A stretch of DNA of 64,000 nt from Gemmatimonadota bacterium (GTDB lineage: Bacteria > JAAXHH01). Below, piece by piece: positions 47,051-58,000 of the stretch. The translations under genes and the position numbers were made by a program. The stretch's first letter is position 1. The number at the start of each line of letters is the position of its first letter. The stretch spans positions 17,102 through 81,101 of the forward strand of contig JAPOZT010000007.1 in assembly GCA_026705925.1 (NCBI GenBank), given 5' to 3'. The notes below the pieces were generated by a model, which did not search any database, was not told where the DNA came from, and was given only the letters and a program-made list of their open reading frames with translations.

Positions 47051-47980
47051 ATGGACCTCAGTTTTTTCACGAGCGCGGGAGGGGACGCCTGGTCCCTGGA
47101 AGAATGCGCCGGCTGGGCGAAGGCGAACGGGTTCGACGCAGTGCGGCTTTCGGCCGGCGGGGCGGTCGAACCGGATCGCATCCTCGCCGACGGGCCCGGC
47201 GTAGTCGACGACGCCCTGAAGTCGCACGACATCTACCTGGCCGCGCTTTCGGCCCACAACAACCTGCTGGACGACGACGTGGCGCAGGCGGACGCGGCGG
47301 AAGACCGGCTCCGCAAGGCCATCCTGGCGGCCTCGGCACTGGGCGTACCTGTGGTCGTCACCCATGCCGGCAGTCCCGTGGGCTGGCATTTCTACGGTCA
47401 GTTTTCCTCTCCGCCCGGTAACCCCGGCGACCGGTCCGCGGAACTGGTGGAACGGTTCCGGACGCGCTATACGCCCATCGTAAAGCTGGCTGAAGACCAC
47501 GGCGTCACCATCGCCCTGGACGGCGCGGTGCGCATGGGGAACATCGCCTGCAACCCGGAGATGTGGGAGCGGGTGCTCGACGCGGTGCCGTCCGATCACC
47601 TGGGCCTTTCCTGCGATCCCTCCCACTGGTTGTGGATGATGATCCTGCCCGCCGAGGACGCCATCCGCATGTTCGCGGGCAAGTGGGTCTATGCGGACGT
47701 GAAGGACGCCGAGGTGAGTCCCGCCATGCTGTTCCGCCAGGGCATCATCGGCAACTGGTGGTGGCAGTACCGCGTGCCGGGCCGTGGCCAGCTGAACTGG
47801 GGCACCGTCATCGGCGCGCTGGTCGAGTCGGGCTATGACTACGTCCTCTGCGTCGAGAATGAGGACCGCGGCATGCCGGGACTGGCCGGGTTCGCCCTGG
47901 GCGGCCGCCATCTTCGCCAGTTCCTCCCGCCCGCCGGCGCGGAATACCAGCGGCCGGGCCGGCCCTGGAACGTATCCTGA
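47051..47980 (+). CDS. Sugar-phosphate isomerase/epimerase-like TIM barrel
   Basis: A 309-residue xylose-isomerase-like barrel from ATG 47051. Typical strand ends: ALSAHNNLL, VVTHAGSPVG, LSCDPSHWLWM and YADVKDAEV, then VENEDRG. The metal-binding acid and His positions (Asp in CDPSHW, Glu in VENED) are consistent with the family. Substrate unknown. It sits in a run with a cupin and an esterase, suggesting carbohydrate breakdown. Confidence 0.83.
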   Translation: MDLSFFTSAGGDAWSLEECAGWAKANGFDAVRLSAGGAVEPDRILADGPGVVDDALKSHDIYLAALSAHNNLLDDDVAQADAAEDRLRKAILAASALGVPVVVTHAGSPVGWHFYGQFSSPPGNPGDRSAELVERFRTRYTPIVKLAEDHGVTIALDGAVRMGNIACNPEMWERVLDAVPSDHLGLSCDPSHWLWMMILPAEDAIRMFAGKWVYADVKDAEVSPAMLFRQGIIGNWWWQYRVPGRGQLNWGTVIGALVESGYDYVLCVENEDRGMPGLAGFALGGRHLRQFLPPAGAEYQRPGRPWNVS

Positions 47981-48050
47981 GCGATTCTCGCGCACGCTCG
48001 CATCACGCCTATGCAGCGCACCGTCCGCATTCTACTCTTCGGAGCCCTCC

Positions 48051-50126
48051 ATGTTCAGCCATGATCCCCTGCCTCCCGTCGACCGCCGCAGGACCGAGAT
48101 ACGCCACCTGAACCTGCCCTGCGAGTTCGTCGCGCCTACCACGAAGGAAGCCTGGGAGAAGCGCGCCCGGTCGCTCCGAGAGCATATCCTGGTCAGCATG
48201 GGACTCTGGCCGAACCCCGCCCGAAGCCCGCTGAACGCGGAGATCACCCACCGGGTCGAACGCGATGGGTACAGCATCGAAAACGTTCGGTTCCAGAGTT
48301 TGCCGGGATTCTACGTGACCGGGAACCTGTACCGCCCCGCCGGGGACGACGGCTCTGGCGACGAAGGCTCCAGCGGCGACGACCGGTCCGGCACCACCGG
48401 CTCTGGCGCCGATCTCCGTCCGGCCATCCTGAATCCCCACGGCCACTGGCAGCAGGGCAGGCTGAACCACGAGCCCGATGGGTCTATTCCCGCTCGGTGC
48501 ATTAACTTCGCTCTCCAGGGTTACGTGGCCTTCGCGTGGTCCATGGCCGGCTACAACGACAGCACGCAACTCGCCCACCGGACTTTCGGCGACGACCGGA
48601 AGCAGCTCTGGGGACTCAGTCTCATGGGGCTGCAGCTCTGGAATAGCATGCGTTCCGTCGATTTCCTGCAGTCGCTGCCGGACGTGGACAACAGCCGCAT
48701 CGCCTGCACCGGGGCCTCGGGCGGCGGCACGCAGACCTTCATGCTCACCGCCGTGGACGACCGCGTTCGGGTTGCCGCGCCCGTGAACATGGTGTCGGCG
48801 CACATGCAGGGCGGGTGCATCTGCGAGAATGGCCCCAATCTCCGTATCGAAACGAACAACATGGAAATCGCCGCCCTGGCCGCGCCTCGGCCGCTGCTGC
48901 TGGTGTCCGCCACGGGGGACTGGACGGTCAATACGCCCGAGCTGGAGTACCCGGCCATCCGGGCGGTCTATGCGCTCTACGATGCGGAAGATTGCCTGGG
49001 ACAGGTGCAGATCGACGCGGGCCACAACTACAATGCCGCCAGCCGGGAAGCCGTGTACGCCTGGTTCGGCCAGTGGATGCTGGACAGCGAGAGCGGCGAT
49101 CGGTTTTCGGAACGGCCTGTCGAACCTGAACCACCGGAATCGATGCTGGCGGTTACGGCCGAAAACCGGCCGGAAGACTGGGTCGACGAAGAGGGGTTGA
49201 CGGGCGTATGGATCGATCGTGCCCGGAAGCAGCTCAATAAGATGAAGCCCACCGACGCCAGGTCGCTGCGCAGATTCCGGCAGGTCATGTCGGCCGGATT
49301 CCGATCGATCATCGGATCGCCCGGCGCGGCCGACGGCGACCTGGTCGCGACCCGCCTGGGCATGCACCGGGCCGGCACCTGTACGGTCCAATCGGGATTC
49401 ATGGGATGGCGTAACGGCGGCGACCGGGTCCCCTTCATCGAATTCCACCCGCCGGACCCTCTTCGCGGTGCCGTCCTGGTAGTCCATCCCGACGGTGCAT
49501 CGGCACTGACGCAGGACAGCGGGCGGGATCCCGGTCCGCTTGTTCAGCAACTACTGGGGAAGGGCCTGCTCGTCCTGTCGGCGGACGTCTTTCTCACGGG
49601 CCTGGCGGAACGTAAGCCGGCGGACCACGAACCTGCGGACGGTAAGCCAGCGGACCGCGAGCCGGCCTCCGGGGAACACGCCTACTTCTCGACCTACAAC
49701 CGGACCACGACCGCGAACCGCGTGCAGGACATCCTTACGGCCGTCGCCTGGCTTCGGCGAACCGGCAGCGTTGCCTCGGTGTCCCTGGTCGGCATCGGCG
49801 CGGCCGGTCCTTGGTGCCTGCTGGCCTGCGGACTATCGCCTCACGTCGACCGCGCCGTGATCGACGCCAACCGATTCGATACGGACAGCGATGAGGCGTA
49901 CGAAAGCAGGCTGTTCATTCCGGTGCTGCGGCGCCTGGGCGGGCTGTCCGCGGCCGCGGCCCTCGCGACCCCGGCCGAGTTGTATCTGCACCATACTGGC
50001 CACGTGTTTGAAATCGATGAAATAGAAGCCGCCTACCGCGCGGCGGACGCGCTGGACCGCCTCAGGACCCAGCGTACTCCCGCGGATATGCCCCAGGTTG
50101 TCGCGTGGATCGACGCGGGGCCGTAG
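48051..50126 (+). CDS. Acetyl-xylan-esterase-like alpha/beta hydrolase with a second, degenerate hydrolase half
   Basis: A 691-residue protein from ATG 48051 with GGAG 6 bases upstream. The first half is an alpha/beta hydrolase: nucleophile Ser223 in CTGASGGGTQTF, and His in IDAGHNYN; members are called acetyl xylan esterases. The second half (about 470-691) resembles another alpha/beta hydrolase, but its elbow VGIGAAGPW has no Ser. Two repeat-rich insertions interrupt loops: about 101-122 (DDGSGDEGSSGDDRSG) and about 519-541 (KPADHEPADGKPADREPASG). No signal peptide, so probably cytoplasmic. Confidence 0.75.
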   Translation: MFSHDPLPPVDRRRTEIRHLNLPCEFVAPTTKEAWEKRARSLREHILVSMGLWPNPARSPLNAEITHRVERDGYSIENVRFQSLPGFYVTGNLYRPAGDDGSGDEGSSGDDRSGTTGSGADLRPAILNPHGHWQQGRLNHEPDGSIPARCINFALQGYVAFAWSMAGYNDSTQLAHRTFGDDRKQLWGLSLMGLQLWNSMRSVDFLQSLPDVDNSRIACTGASGGGTQTFMLTAVDDRVRVAAPVNMVSAHMQGGCICENGPNLRIETNNMEIAALAAPRPLLLVSATGDWTVNTPELEYPAIRAVYALYDAEDCLGQVQIDAGHNYNAASREAVYAWFGQWMLDSESGDRFSERPVEPEPPESMLAVTAENRPEDWVDEEGLTGVWIDRARKQLNKMKPTDARSLRRFRQVMSAGFRSIIGSPGAADGDLVATRLGMHRAGTCTVQSGFMGWRNGGDRVPFIEFHPPDPLRGAVLVVHPDGASALTQDSGRDPGPLVQQLLGKGLLVLSADVFLTGLAERKPADHEPADGKPADREPASGEHAYFSTYNRTTTANRVQDILTAVAWLRRTGSVASVSLVGIGAAGPWCLLACGLSPHVDRAVIDANRFDTDSDEAYESRLFIPVLRRLGGLSAAAALATPAELYLHHTGHVFEIDEIEAAYRAADALDRLRTQRTPADMPQVVAWIDAGP

Positions 50127-50578
50127 TCGGATGGCCCATCGGATGGCCAATTGCAGAAGCGCGTGCCTGATTGGCGACCGAGCCCGTGCCTGAATGGACA
50201 ACCGAGCCCGGGTGCCGGATTGTTTTTTTTTCTCTCTCAAAAATCAGAAAGTCCGTAACTCCCCCTGACGCAATAGTATATCGTCCGTCTGTCCGGTGAA
50301 TGTCCCCCGCTCGCCCCCGAACGAACCTCATCCAACAGCCGTTCCTCGCAACCCGTACGTTTACAATAACTTTCGGTTTTAGCGGCACGTCGGCAACGGG
50401 CTAATGCGGGTAATTTGCGCCAAATTCCCGGACTCTGTCGGAACAAAAAAACCAGTTGACATATTCCGCTCTTAACTAAACATTAGTTTTGTACATATTT
50501 CATAACTTTCAACCGTGCAGGATCCGAAAATTCCAGCATGGTTTATGCCGTCCCGGAGGACGGAGAAAGGCTTTTCTC
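50127..50578. other. Intergenic region before the Com-like gene
   Basis: A 452-base gap. It holds a tandem repeat of about 23-24 bases (50161-50183 and 50184-50207, plus a partial copy), then a T-rich tract (50223-50231) after a small CCGG hairpin, which could end the esterase transcript. Around 50455-50500 the sequence becomes AT-rich with TTGACA at about 50456, but no convincing -10. Confidence 0.45.
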
Positions 50579-50908
50579 ATGACCGTCTCCAACATTCCCC
50601 AGTGCTGCGGCCAGTCCATGTTTCTCGTGACCGGCGATCGTCCCTACTGGAGCTGTACGTTGTGCGGAAACCGGCTTGACCGGGAGTGTACCGCCGTTTC
50701 GTCGCGCGGGAACGGGTGCGAGCACCCGGTTGAATCGGAATCCGGCGAGAATCAGGCCGAAAACCCCGATGACGTATCCAGGGTTTCGGACCCCGTTACC
50801 GACTACGAGCCGAGGTGCTGGAAGTGCGGCCGCATGCTGGGCAAGTACATCTCCCGCCCCTGGAGCATCCGGTGTCGCAGGTGCAAGGCAAACAACCAGG
50901 CACAATGA
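50579..50908 (+). CDS. Com-like double zinc-ribbon protein
   Basis: A 109-residue protein from ATG 50579 (GAAAGG upstream). Two Cys knuckle pairs: an N-terminal ribbon Cys9/Cys10 with Cys26-x-x-Cys29 (YWSCTLCGNRL), and a C-terminal CWKCGRMLGKYISRPWSIRCRRCK (split in two: CWKCGRMLGK and SIRCRRCK, Cys80, 83, 99, 102) like the phage Mu translational regulator Com. Com activates mom translation by binding its mRNA, so an RNA-binding role is plausible here. No mom-like methyltransferase follows; the neighbours are the structured RNA element and endolysin/fibre genes. Confidence 0.65.
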   Translation: MTVSNIPQCCGQSMFLVTGDRPYWSCTLCGNRLDRECTAVSSRGNGCEHPVESESGENQAENPDDVSRVSDPVTDYEPRCWKCGRMLGKYISRPWSIRCRRCKANNQAQ

Positions 50909-50916
50909 AAGGAGCT

Positions 50917-50976
50917 ATGGTGGCCACTGCAGTAAAGGACATTGAAGGAAAAAGGAAGCAAATCGCTGTTTTTTGA
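50917..50976 (+). CDS. Possible 19-residue peptide after the Com-like gene
   Basis: ATG 50917 (GTG 50920 also possible) directly after AAAGGAG gives MVATAVKDIEGKRKQIAVF and TGA at 50974. It ends ten bases before a strong promoter, in a T6 tract. A strong ribosome site but very short; it may be a remnant or a leader. Confidence 0.25.
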   Translation: MVATAVKDIEGKRKQIAVF

Positions 50977-50985
50977 AAAACCCGC

Positions 50986-51014
50986 TTGACAGATATGCTA
51001 AACATACGTATAGT
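50986..51014 (+). promoter_or_regulatory. Strong promoter of RNA element A
   Basis: Consensus TTGACA (50986-50991), 17-base spacer, TATAGT (51009-51014). The expected start near 51021 lies about 36 bases upstream of element A. Confidence 0.7.
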
Positions 51015-51056
51015 TCTGTCATGCTGCCCGTGCCAGGAGCGCGGGCGTCACTGAAA

Positions 51057-51167
51057 ACCGCATCAGAATACCCTCGCGTCCCTTAGCGGACCCGCACCCC
51101 GCGGACCTTCAAGCGTCCCCGTGCCACTTTTGATCCACCTACGGCACGGGGATTTTTTATGTCCTTT
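51057..51167 (+). ncRNA. Structured RNA element A (copy of element B)
   Basis: About 110 bases nearly identical to 59161-59271. Predicted helices: GTCC (51078-51081) with GGAC (51088-51091); CCGC (51092-51095) with GCGG (51101-51104); and the terminator stem CCCCGTGCC (51117-51125) with GGCACGGGG (51143-51151). A strong promoter precedes it and six Ts follow, so it could yield an RNA of about 140 bases or act as a terminating leader before the membrane/endolysin/fibre genes. Confidence 0.65.
51117..51158 (+). terminator. Intrinsic terminator in element A
   Basis: A 9-bp perfect GC-rich stem (51117-51125 / 51143-51151), 17-base loop, then A and six Ts (51153-51158). An ATG follows at once (51159). 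Confidence 0.8.
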
Positions 51168-51301
51168 CCCGAAAAATCGACTCGCTCGAACACACGGCCG
51201 GCGGCGCGCCTGGAAGCGATACGCGACTGGGCGCTCGCCCGCTGCATCGCGCTTTTCACCGCTCTACCGGGCTCGAGAGGCATGAGCCGGAGAAAGTCAA
51301 A

Positions 51302-51511
51302 ATGCCCGAAAACATCTCAGTCTGGATCGTCGTCGTCGGCGTCCTGACCGCACTCTGGATTTTCATCTTCAAGTTCATCGCTCCCTTTGTCGACCGCATG
51401 ACCATGCGCGAGGTCCGCCTGTCGAAGATCGAACGGGACATCGAGAACCTGACCGCCAAGATCGATCTGATCTACGAGGTCGTGCTCGACCGGCACAGGG
51501 AGCAGGAATGA
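51302..51511 (+). CDS. Small one-pass membrane protein with coiled coil
   Basis: A 69-residue protein from ATG 51302 (GGAG 9 bases upstream). One transmembrane helix (about 6-28, ISVWIVVVGVLTALWIFIF) followed by a charged coiled-coil helix (KIERDIENLTAKIDLIYEVV). Its place just before an endolysin-like gene suggests a holin, spanin-like or anchor protein, but no family is recognised. Confidence 0.55.
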   Translation: MPENISVWIVVVGVLTALWIFIFKFIAPFVDRMTMREVRLSKIERDIENLTAKIDLIYEVVLDRHREQE

Positions 51512-51552
51512 TGGGGCATCGGCAATCGTATCGTTCACCGCAGTACACAAAA

Positions 51553-51600
51553 GTCTTCCCTCCCCGAAGTCTGCGCCCCTCGACGCGAGGGAGGGAAGAC
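51553..51600 (+). promoter_or_regulatory. 12-bp hairpin abutting the M15 ribosome site
   Basis: GTCTTCCCTCCC-type arm (51553-51564) pairs perfectly with 51589-51600. GAGGAGG, the ribosome site of the next gene, begins at 51601 directly after the stem. It may insulate or modulate translation of the peptidase, or act as a processing site. Confidence 0.5.
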
Positions 51601-51614
51601 GAGGAGGTTTGCAA

Positions 51615-51995
51615 ATGAAATCATGGCCGTATTTCCCGAACCAGGTCCTGTCCTCGCCGGACACCGGAAGGCACGAGATGGACGAGCGCTTCATGCTCCG
51701 GCTCGTGCTGATGCGCCAGGAGCTCGGTTTCCCGCTCATCATCACCTCGGCGTACCGGTCGCCGGCGCACAACGCGAAGGTGGGGGGCCGTCCCCGTTCC
51801 GCGCATCTGGCCGGCCGGGCCGTGGACATCGCCATCTCGGGCGACAAGGCGCACCGGCTCGTCCGCATGGCGCTTCTGTTCAGGTTCACCGGCATCGGCA
51901 TCAGGCAGCGGGGAGACTACCGAAGCCGTTACGTGCACCTCGATGATCTCGACAAGGCGCCGGGCATACCCCGTCCGGCAATATGGAGCTATTGA
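51615..51995 (+). CDS. Peptidase M15-like endolysin (Zn D-Ala-D-Ala / L-Ala-D-Glu peptidase)
   Basis: A 126-residue minimal M15 peptidase from ATG 51615, with GAGGAGG 7 bases upstream. Zinc motif SAHLAGRAVDIAI (His and Asp) and the C-terminal RYVHLDD (His) are intact; SAYRSPAHN forms the substrate loop. No signal peptide, as in phage endolysins, so export needs a holin or other path. It sits between the membrane coiled-coil gene and the giant fibre gene, an order typical of tailed-phage lysis and fibre modules. Confidence 0.85.
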   Translation: MKSWPYFPNQVLSSPDTGRHEMDERFMLRLVLMRQELGFPLIITSAYRSPAHNAKVGGRPRSAHLAGRAVDIAISGDKAHRLVRMALLFRFTGIGIRQRGDYRSRYVHLDDLDKAPGIPRPAIWSY

Positions 51996-52069
51996 CCACC
52001 CGGAACGGACGAGGGTCCGGCCGGAAAACACTCATCCACCAACGGATGCACACCATGAAAGGAAATGTC

Positions 52070-55000
52070 ATGTTTCGCGTTTTACTGACTCTTTTGCTGC
52101 TCGCGACTGGCCCGGGACAGGCCGCGCGCGGGGCAGTGCCAGGGTCTCCTTTCGGCCCGGCGCCTCCGCAGAACCAGGCGCCGCAGACGGTCAGCTACAT
52201 CGATGTCGGGACGCTTTACGTCGGAGGCTCCTCGGCGACGGTTAACGCCTCGTCGTACTTTTCAGATCCCAACGGCGACACACTCACCTATTCGGTGAAC
52301 AACCCGAGTCCGGCGGTCGCCACGGTGAGCATCTTGGGAAGCACGGTCACGGTCGCGCCCGTAGCCGTGGGCAACACGTCGAAGATCGTCGTCACGGCCG
52401 AGGACCCGGGCGGCCTTACCGCCACACAGGACTTCAACGTCACCGTGGAAAACACCCCGCCGCCGAACAGGGTGCCCACGGCCGTGGGGTACATCTCCGA
52501 CGTGACCTTGCAGGTCGGCGGTTCCTCGGCCACGCGAAGCGTGTCGGGCAAGTTCTCCGATCCGGACGGCGACACGCTCACCTATTCGGTAAACGACCCG
52601 GACACGTCCACCGTCACCGTAAGCATCTCGGGAAGCACCGTCACGATCGCGCCCGTGGCCGCAGGCACGACCGGCAAGATCGTCGTCACGGCCAGGGACC
52701 CGGGCGGCCTCACCGCCACACAGGACTTCACCGCCACTGTGGAGAACCCGCCGCCGCCCCAGCCGAACAGGGCGCCCACGGCCGTGGGGTACATCTCCGA
52801 CGTGACCTTGCAGGTAGGCGGTTCCTCGGCCACGCGAAGCGTGTCGGGCAAGTTCTCTGATCCGGACGGCGACACGCTCACCTATTCGGCAAACGACCCG
52901 GACACGTCCACCGTCACCGTAAGCATCTCGGGAAGCACCGTCACGATCGCGCCCGTGGCCGCAGGCACGACCGGCAAGATCGTCGTCACGGCCAGGGACC
53001 CGGGCGGCCTCACCGCCACACAGGACTTCACCGCCACTGTGGAGAACCCGCCGCCGCCCCAGCCGAACAGGGCGCCCACGGCCGTGGGGTCTATTGGAGA
53101 TCGGACGCTTTCAGTTGGCGGGAATTCTGCTACGGTCAACGTTTCAAGCTATTTCTCCGACCCCGACGACGACACCCTCACTTACTCTGTGAATTCACCA
53201 ACTCCGACCATAGCGAGAGTGAGCATATCGGGAAGCACGATGACCATGACCCCGGTATCTGCCGGAACTACTGCCAGAATCATCGTTACGGCCAAGGATC
53301 CCGGTAACTTGACCGCTACCCAGGACTTCAACATCAGGGTCAATGGGCCCCCAGTAGCTTCAGGATCCATAGCACAACGGACAGTGGACGTGGGCGACAG
53401 CGCCTTCACCGTTGACGTTTCCGGTAAGTTCTCCGATCCCAATAGTGACATCCTCACCTTCTCCGCCTTGTCCTCGAACAAGGCCGCAGCAACGGTCAGT
53501 GCGTCGAGCGGGACCGTTACCGTCACGCCGAAAGCCGGGGGCATCTCCACCATCACCGTCACCGCGACTGACAGCGGCGGACTCTCGGCATCGTTGTCCT
53601 TCACCGTCAAGGTCAACCGAGAGCCCACAACGCGCGGCTCCCTGTCGAACCGGACGGTGGACGTGGGCGACAGCGCCTTCAGGGTGCCTGTGTCCGGCAA
53701 GTTCTCCGATCCCGACGGCGACGATCTTGACTTCTCAGCGACGTCCTCCGCCACGTCGGTAGCCACGGTCAGTGCGTCGCGCGGGACCGTTACCGTCACG
53801 CCGAAAGCCGGGGGAACCACGACCATTACCGTCTCCGCGTCGGACGGCAGGCTTTCCGCGTCACTGACTTTCACCGTCAAGGTCAACCGCGGGCCCACCA
53901 CCACGGGTACGATTACGAGCCGGACGGTGGACGTAGGCACCAGCGCCTTCGACGTCCCGGTATCCGGCAAGTTCTCTGATCCCGACGGCGACGATCTTAC
54001 CTATTCCGCGTCGTCCGCCGACACGTCCGCGGCCACGGTGAGCATCTCTAGCGGAACCCTCACGATCACACCGAAAACCGGCGGATCGACGACCATCACC
54101 GTCACCGCGTCGGACGGCAGGCTGTCTGCGTCACTGACCTTTACCGTCACGGTCAACCGCGGGCCCACAACGAGTGGCTCCCTGTCGGACCGGATCGTGA
54201 ACGTGGGCACCAGCGCCTTCGACGTCGTGGTATCCGGCAATTTCACCGATCCCGACGGCGACGATCTCAACTTCTCCGCGACGTCCTCCGCCACGTCGGT
54301 GGCAACGGTCAGCGAGTCGAGCGGGACCGTTACCGTCACGCCGAAAGCCGGGGGCACCACCACCATCACCGTCACCGCTTCGGACGGCAGACTTTCCGCG
54401 TCACTGACTTTCACCGTTACCGTCAGCGTCTCCGGCACCGTAAATCAATCGCCGACAGTCTCATGGACCATTCCGGATCAACCTCTGGAGCGGAATGGTT
54501 CGGCCAAATCGGTAATCCTCTCAAGCAAGTTCTCGGATCCAGATAACGATGTCTTGACATATTCGGCTTCATCGTCGGACACCTCGGCAGTGAAAGTGAG
54601 CGTATCGGGCAGCATACTGAAGATCACCCCCGGTATGAACGGCACTTCGACCGTGACGGTCGTCGCGACGGACCCTGGAGGTCTGACCGCCTCTCAGACC
54701 CTGAAAGCCACAGTGAGCCGCGCGCCTATAACGAACGGAGCCATACCGAAAATGGAACTGGGGGAAAGCGATCTGACGCGGTCAGTCGACGTGGCATCCT
54801 ATTTCTCGGATCCCGACGGTGAAGCGCTTACCTATGCAGCGGTCTCGTCGAATCGCGATATCGCGACGGCGAGTGCTACCGGAAGCACGGTAACGGTCAC
54901 CCGGGTTTCTCCCGGAGTCGGCCTGGTATGGGTTACTGCCACTGACCCCGGCGGACTTACCGTTGTCCAGTCCATGACCATACAGGTAACGAACCGGCCT

Positions 55001-58000
55001 CCTGTGTCTGAAACGAGCATCAAGAATCAGACCCTCTACCTGACCGATGCTTTTCGAAGAGTCGACCTGACCGACAAGTTCTCGGATCCCGACGGACAGG
55101 TACTCGCCTATACGGCCACCTCATCGGATACGGATATAGCGGTTGTGGCGGCCGGTGGTTCCACCCTTCGGATCCGCCCGGTGGCCCGCGGAGCTACGAC
55201 GGTTACCTTGCGGGCCACCGACCCGGGCAGACTGTACGTAGAACAGTCCTTTACCGCCACGGTAGCCAATCAATACCCCCAGACCGTAGAGCCGGGCATC
55301 GGAGACCAGACGTTGTACTTGCTTGGCGGCCGTCAGACGATCGACGCAACTCTTTACTTCTCCGATCCCGATGGCGACCGACTTTCCTACGCGGTTTCTT
55401 CTCCGAACCCGGAGATCGTTACGGTGAGTATTGCAGACGGAAAGATTACGCTAGCGCCGGTTGCCCTGGGATCGACGGGAAAGATCCTGGTTTCCGCCCG
55501 GGACGCCGGTGGACTGGCCGTCAACCAGGACTTCACCGTCACCGTCGTGGCAGGATCTCCGCCGACTCCGACGAACCGGGTTCCTGTCGTGACAGGTGCC
55601 ATCACGGTCGACACCCTGTATGCGGAAGGTCCTTCGGCCACGATCGACGTGACGTACTACTTCTCCGATCCCGATACTACCGATGTCCTCTCGTTTACGG
55701 TCGCGTCCCGGGACCCGGGGATTGTGATCGTCAGTATCTCCGGCAGTTCAGTCAAGATCACGCCGAAGGGTCCGGGTAGTACGGGCAAGATAGCCGTGAC
55801 GGCCCGGGACCCCGGCGGTCTGACCGCAACCCTGGACTTCAATGTCACCGTCGTAGCCGGAGCCCCGCCGGTACCACCAAACCGTAATCCGATTGCCGTA
55901 GGAACCATCACGGTCGATACCCTGTACGCTGAAGGCCCCTCGATCAAGATAGACGTGACTTCCTACTTCAGCGATCCCAATGCCGATATTCTTACCTACT
56001 CGGTCAATTCTCCGAATCAGGGGGTCGTCGAGGTGACCAATATTGGAAACGAGGTCACACTCAGGCCGGTTGCCGCGGGATCGACAGGCAAGATTGTGGT
56101 TACCGCCCGGGACCCGGGCGGATTGACCGCTGTCCAGGACTTCGATGTAACCGTCGTAGCCGGGTCTCCACCGCCATCGACGAACAATGCACCTGAGATA
56201 CGGGACGACCTGACAGACCTGTTCATCACGATCGGGGGCGGGACGGTGTCCTTGAACGTGGCGCCGTACTTCAAGGATCCGGACGGAGACTCCCTGAGCT
56301 ACCAACTCGATGCCCAGGGTACAGGCAGAGCAACGTTGACTATCGCGGACAGCACCCTGTCTATCGAACCTCTCGTGTTGGGAACGACGGGAAAGAACCT
56401 GCTTCGTGCAGTCGATCCCGCCGGGCTTTTCGTCCAGCAGGACTTCGTCGTCCACGTGGTCACCAATCTGGCGCCCGATACCTTGAGGACCATTCCGGAC
56501 GATACGCTCACGGTCGCCGAAGGATCGGTGAAGCTGGACCTGTCGACGTTCTTCTTCGACCGCGACCAGGACACGTTGATGTACACGGCGGTATCGCCGA
56601 ACACGGACGCTGCGACCGTAAGCGTTACCAGCGACACATTGACCATTACACCGGTGAAAAAGGGCATGTCCTCGACGGTCACGGTCACAGCTACCGACGG
56701 GGATTTGTCCGTAGCGCAGGATTTCGATGTGACCGTGGCCAACTCGCCGCCTGAAGTGTCGGAGTCCATTACAGGTAGGGAGCTAACCGTCGCCACGGGA
56801 CCGGTGAAACTGGGCCTGTCCGCTCACTTCCGGGACGCGGACGGCGACGATCTGACCTTCAACGCGAGCTCTTTGAACACCAGGGCCGCGACCGTCAGCG
56901 TCACCGACGACTCGTTGACCATCGCGCCGGTGGAAAAGGACATGTCATCGACTGTCACGGTCACTGCCAGCGATGGAGAACTGGAAGTAGAGCTCGGATT
57001 CGAAGTGACTGTGGCCAACTCGCCACCTCAGGCGTCTAAGATTATGCCTACCCAACAGTTGACCGTCGCCACGGGACCGATGAAGCTGTACCTTCCGACG
57101 CACTTCTCCGACGCGGACGGGGACACGCTTTCTTATGCGGCGGAATCGTCCGACACCAGCGCCGTAACGGTTTCTGTAAGCGACGATTCGCTGGCCGTCA
57201 AGCCACGTGCGGCCGGATCATCGACAGTCAAAGTCGAAGCTGAAGACGACGATCGCGCTACCGTCACCCAGTCCTTCCTGGTCACGGTAGGGGATGGACC
57301 GCCACCGCGTTTTTGCCCAGCCGCAATCAAAGACGCACCCATCCCGGACCAGACGCTGCTCGTGGGACGGGGCACGACGGAGATCGATCTGACGCAACAC
57401 TTCGAACACATCGATCAGGACGATATCGAAATCGCGGTAACGTCACCGAGGCCGGGTATCGCCACGGCGGCCATCGAGGAGACCAGCCTGAAGATCGATC
57501 CGGTAGCGGCAGGCCAGATCGACACGGTGACAGTTACTATTTCGGATACGGCCGAAATTGACGCATGCGATGCCGTGTCACTGTCCTTCATGGTCACTGT
57601 GAAGACCACGGTGGAGACTACGGTGGTGAGTCCCGGTCTCTACCCCTGGTCGGTTTCCGGTGAGCGCGTCTACCGGCTTTCCGGCAACGTGGGCATCGGC
57701 GTGGAAGTTCCGGACCAGAAACTCGTCGTGGACGGAACGGTCAAGGCGGAGGGGTACCGGCTGAGGATGATCCCTGCAGACTACGTGTTCGAGGAGGGGT
57801 ACGACCTCCTGTCTCTGGATGAAGTGGCGTCGTACATCCGGAAACATGGACACCTGCCGGGCGTGGCCTCGGGCGCGGAGATGAAGGCCAACGGCCTGGG
57901 CATCAGCCGGATGCAGACCGTGCTCCTGGAGAAAATCGAAGAACTGTCGCTCTACATCATCGCGCAGCACGAACAGCTACGCGTCCAGGGCGACCGCCTA

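Noticed and set aside
50579..50908. Complete com-mom DNA modification system
   Set aside because: Only a Com-like protein is present; no mom-like gene follows.
51159..51347. 62-codon ORF starting at the ATG right after terminator A
   Set aside because: Element B has an ATG at the same place but the following sequences do not resemble each other, and the ORF runs into the next gene in another frame.
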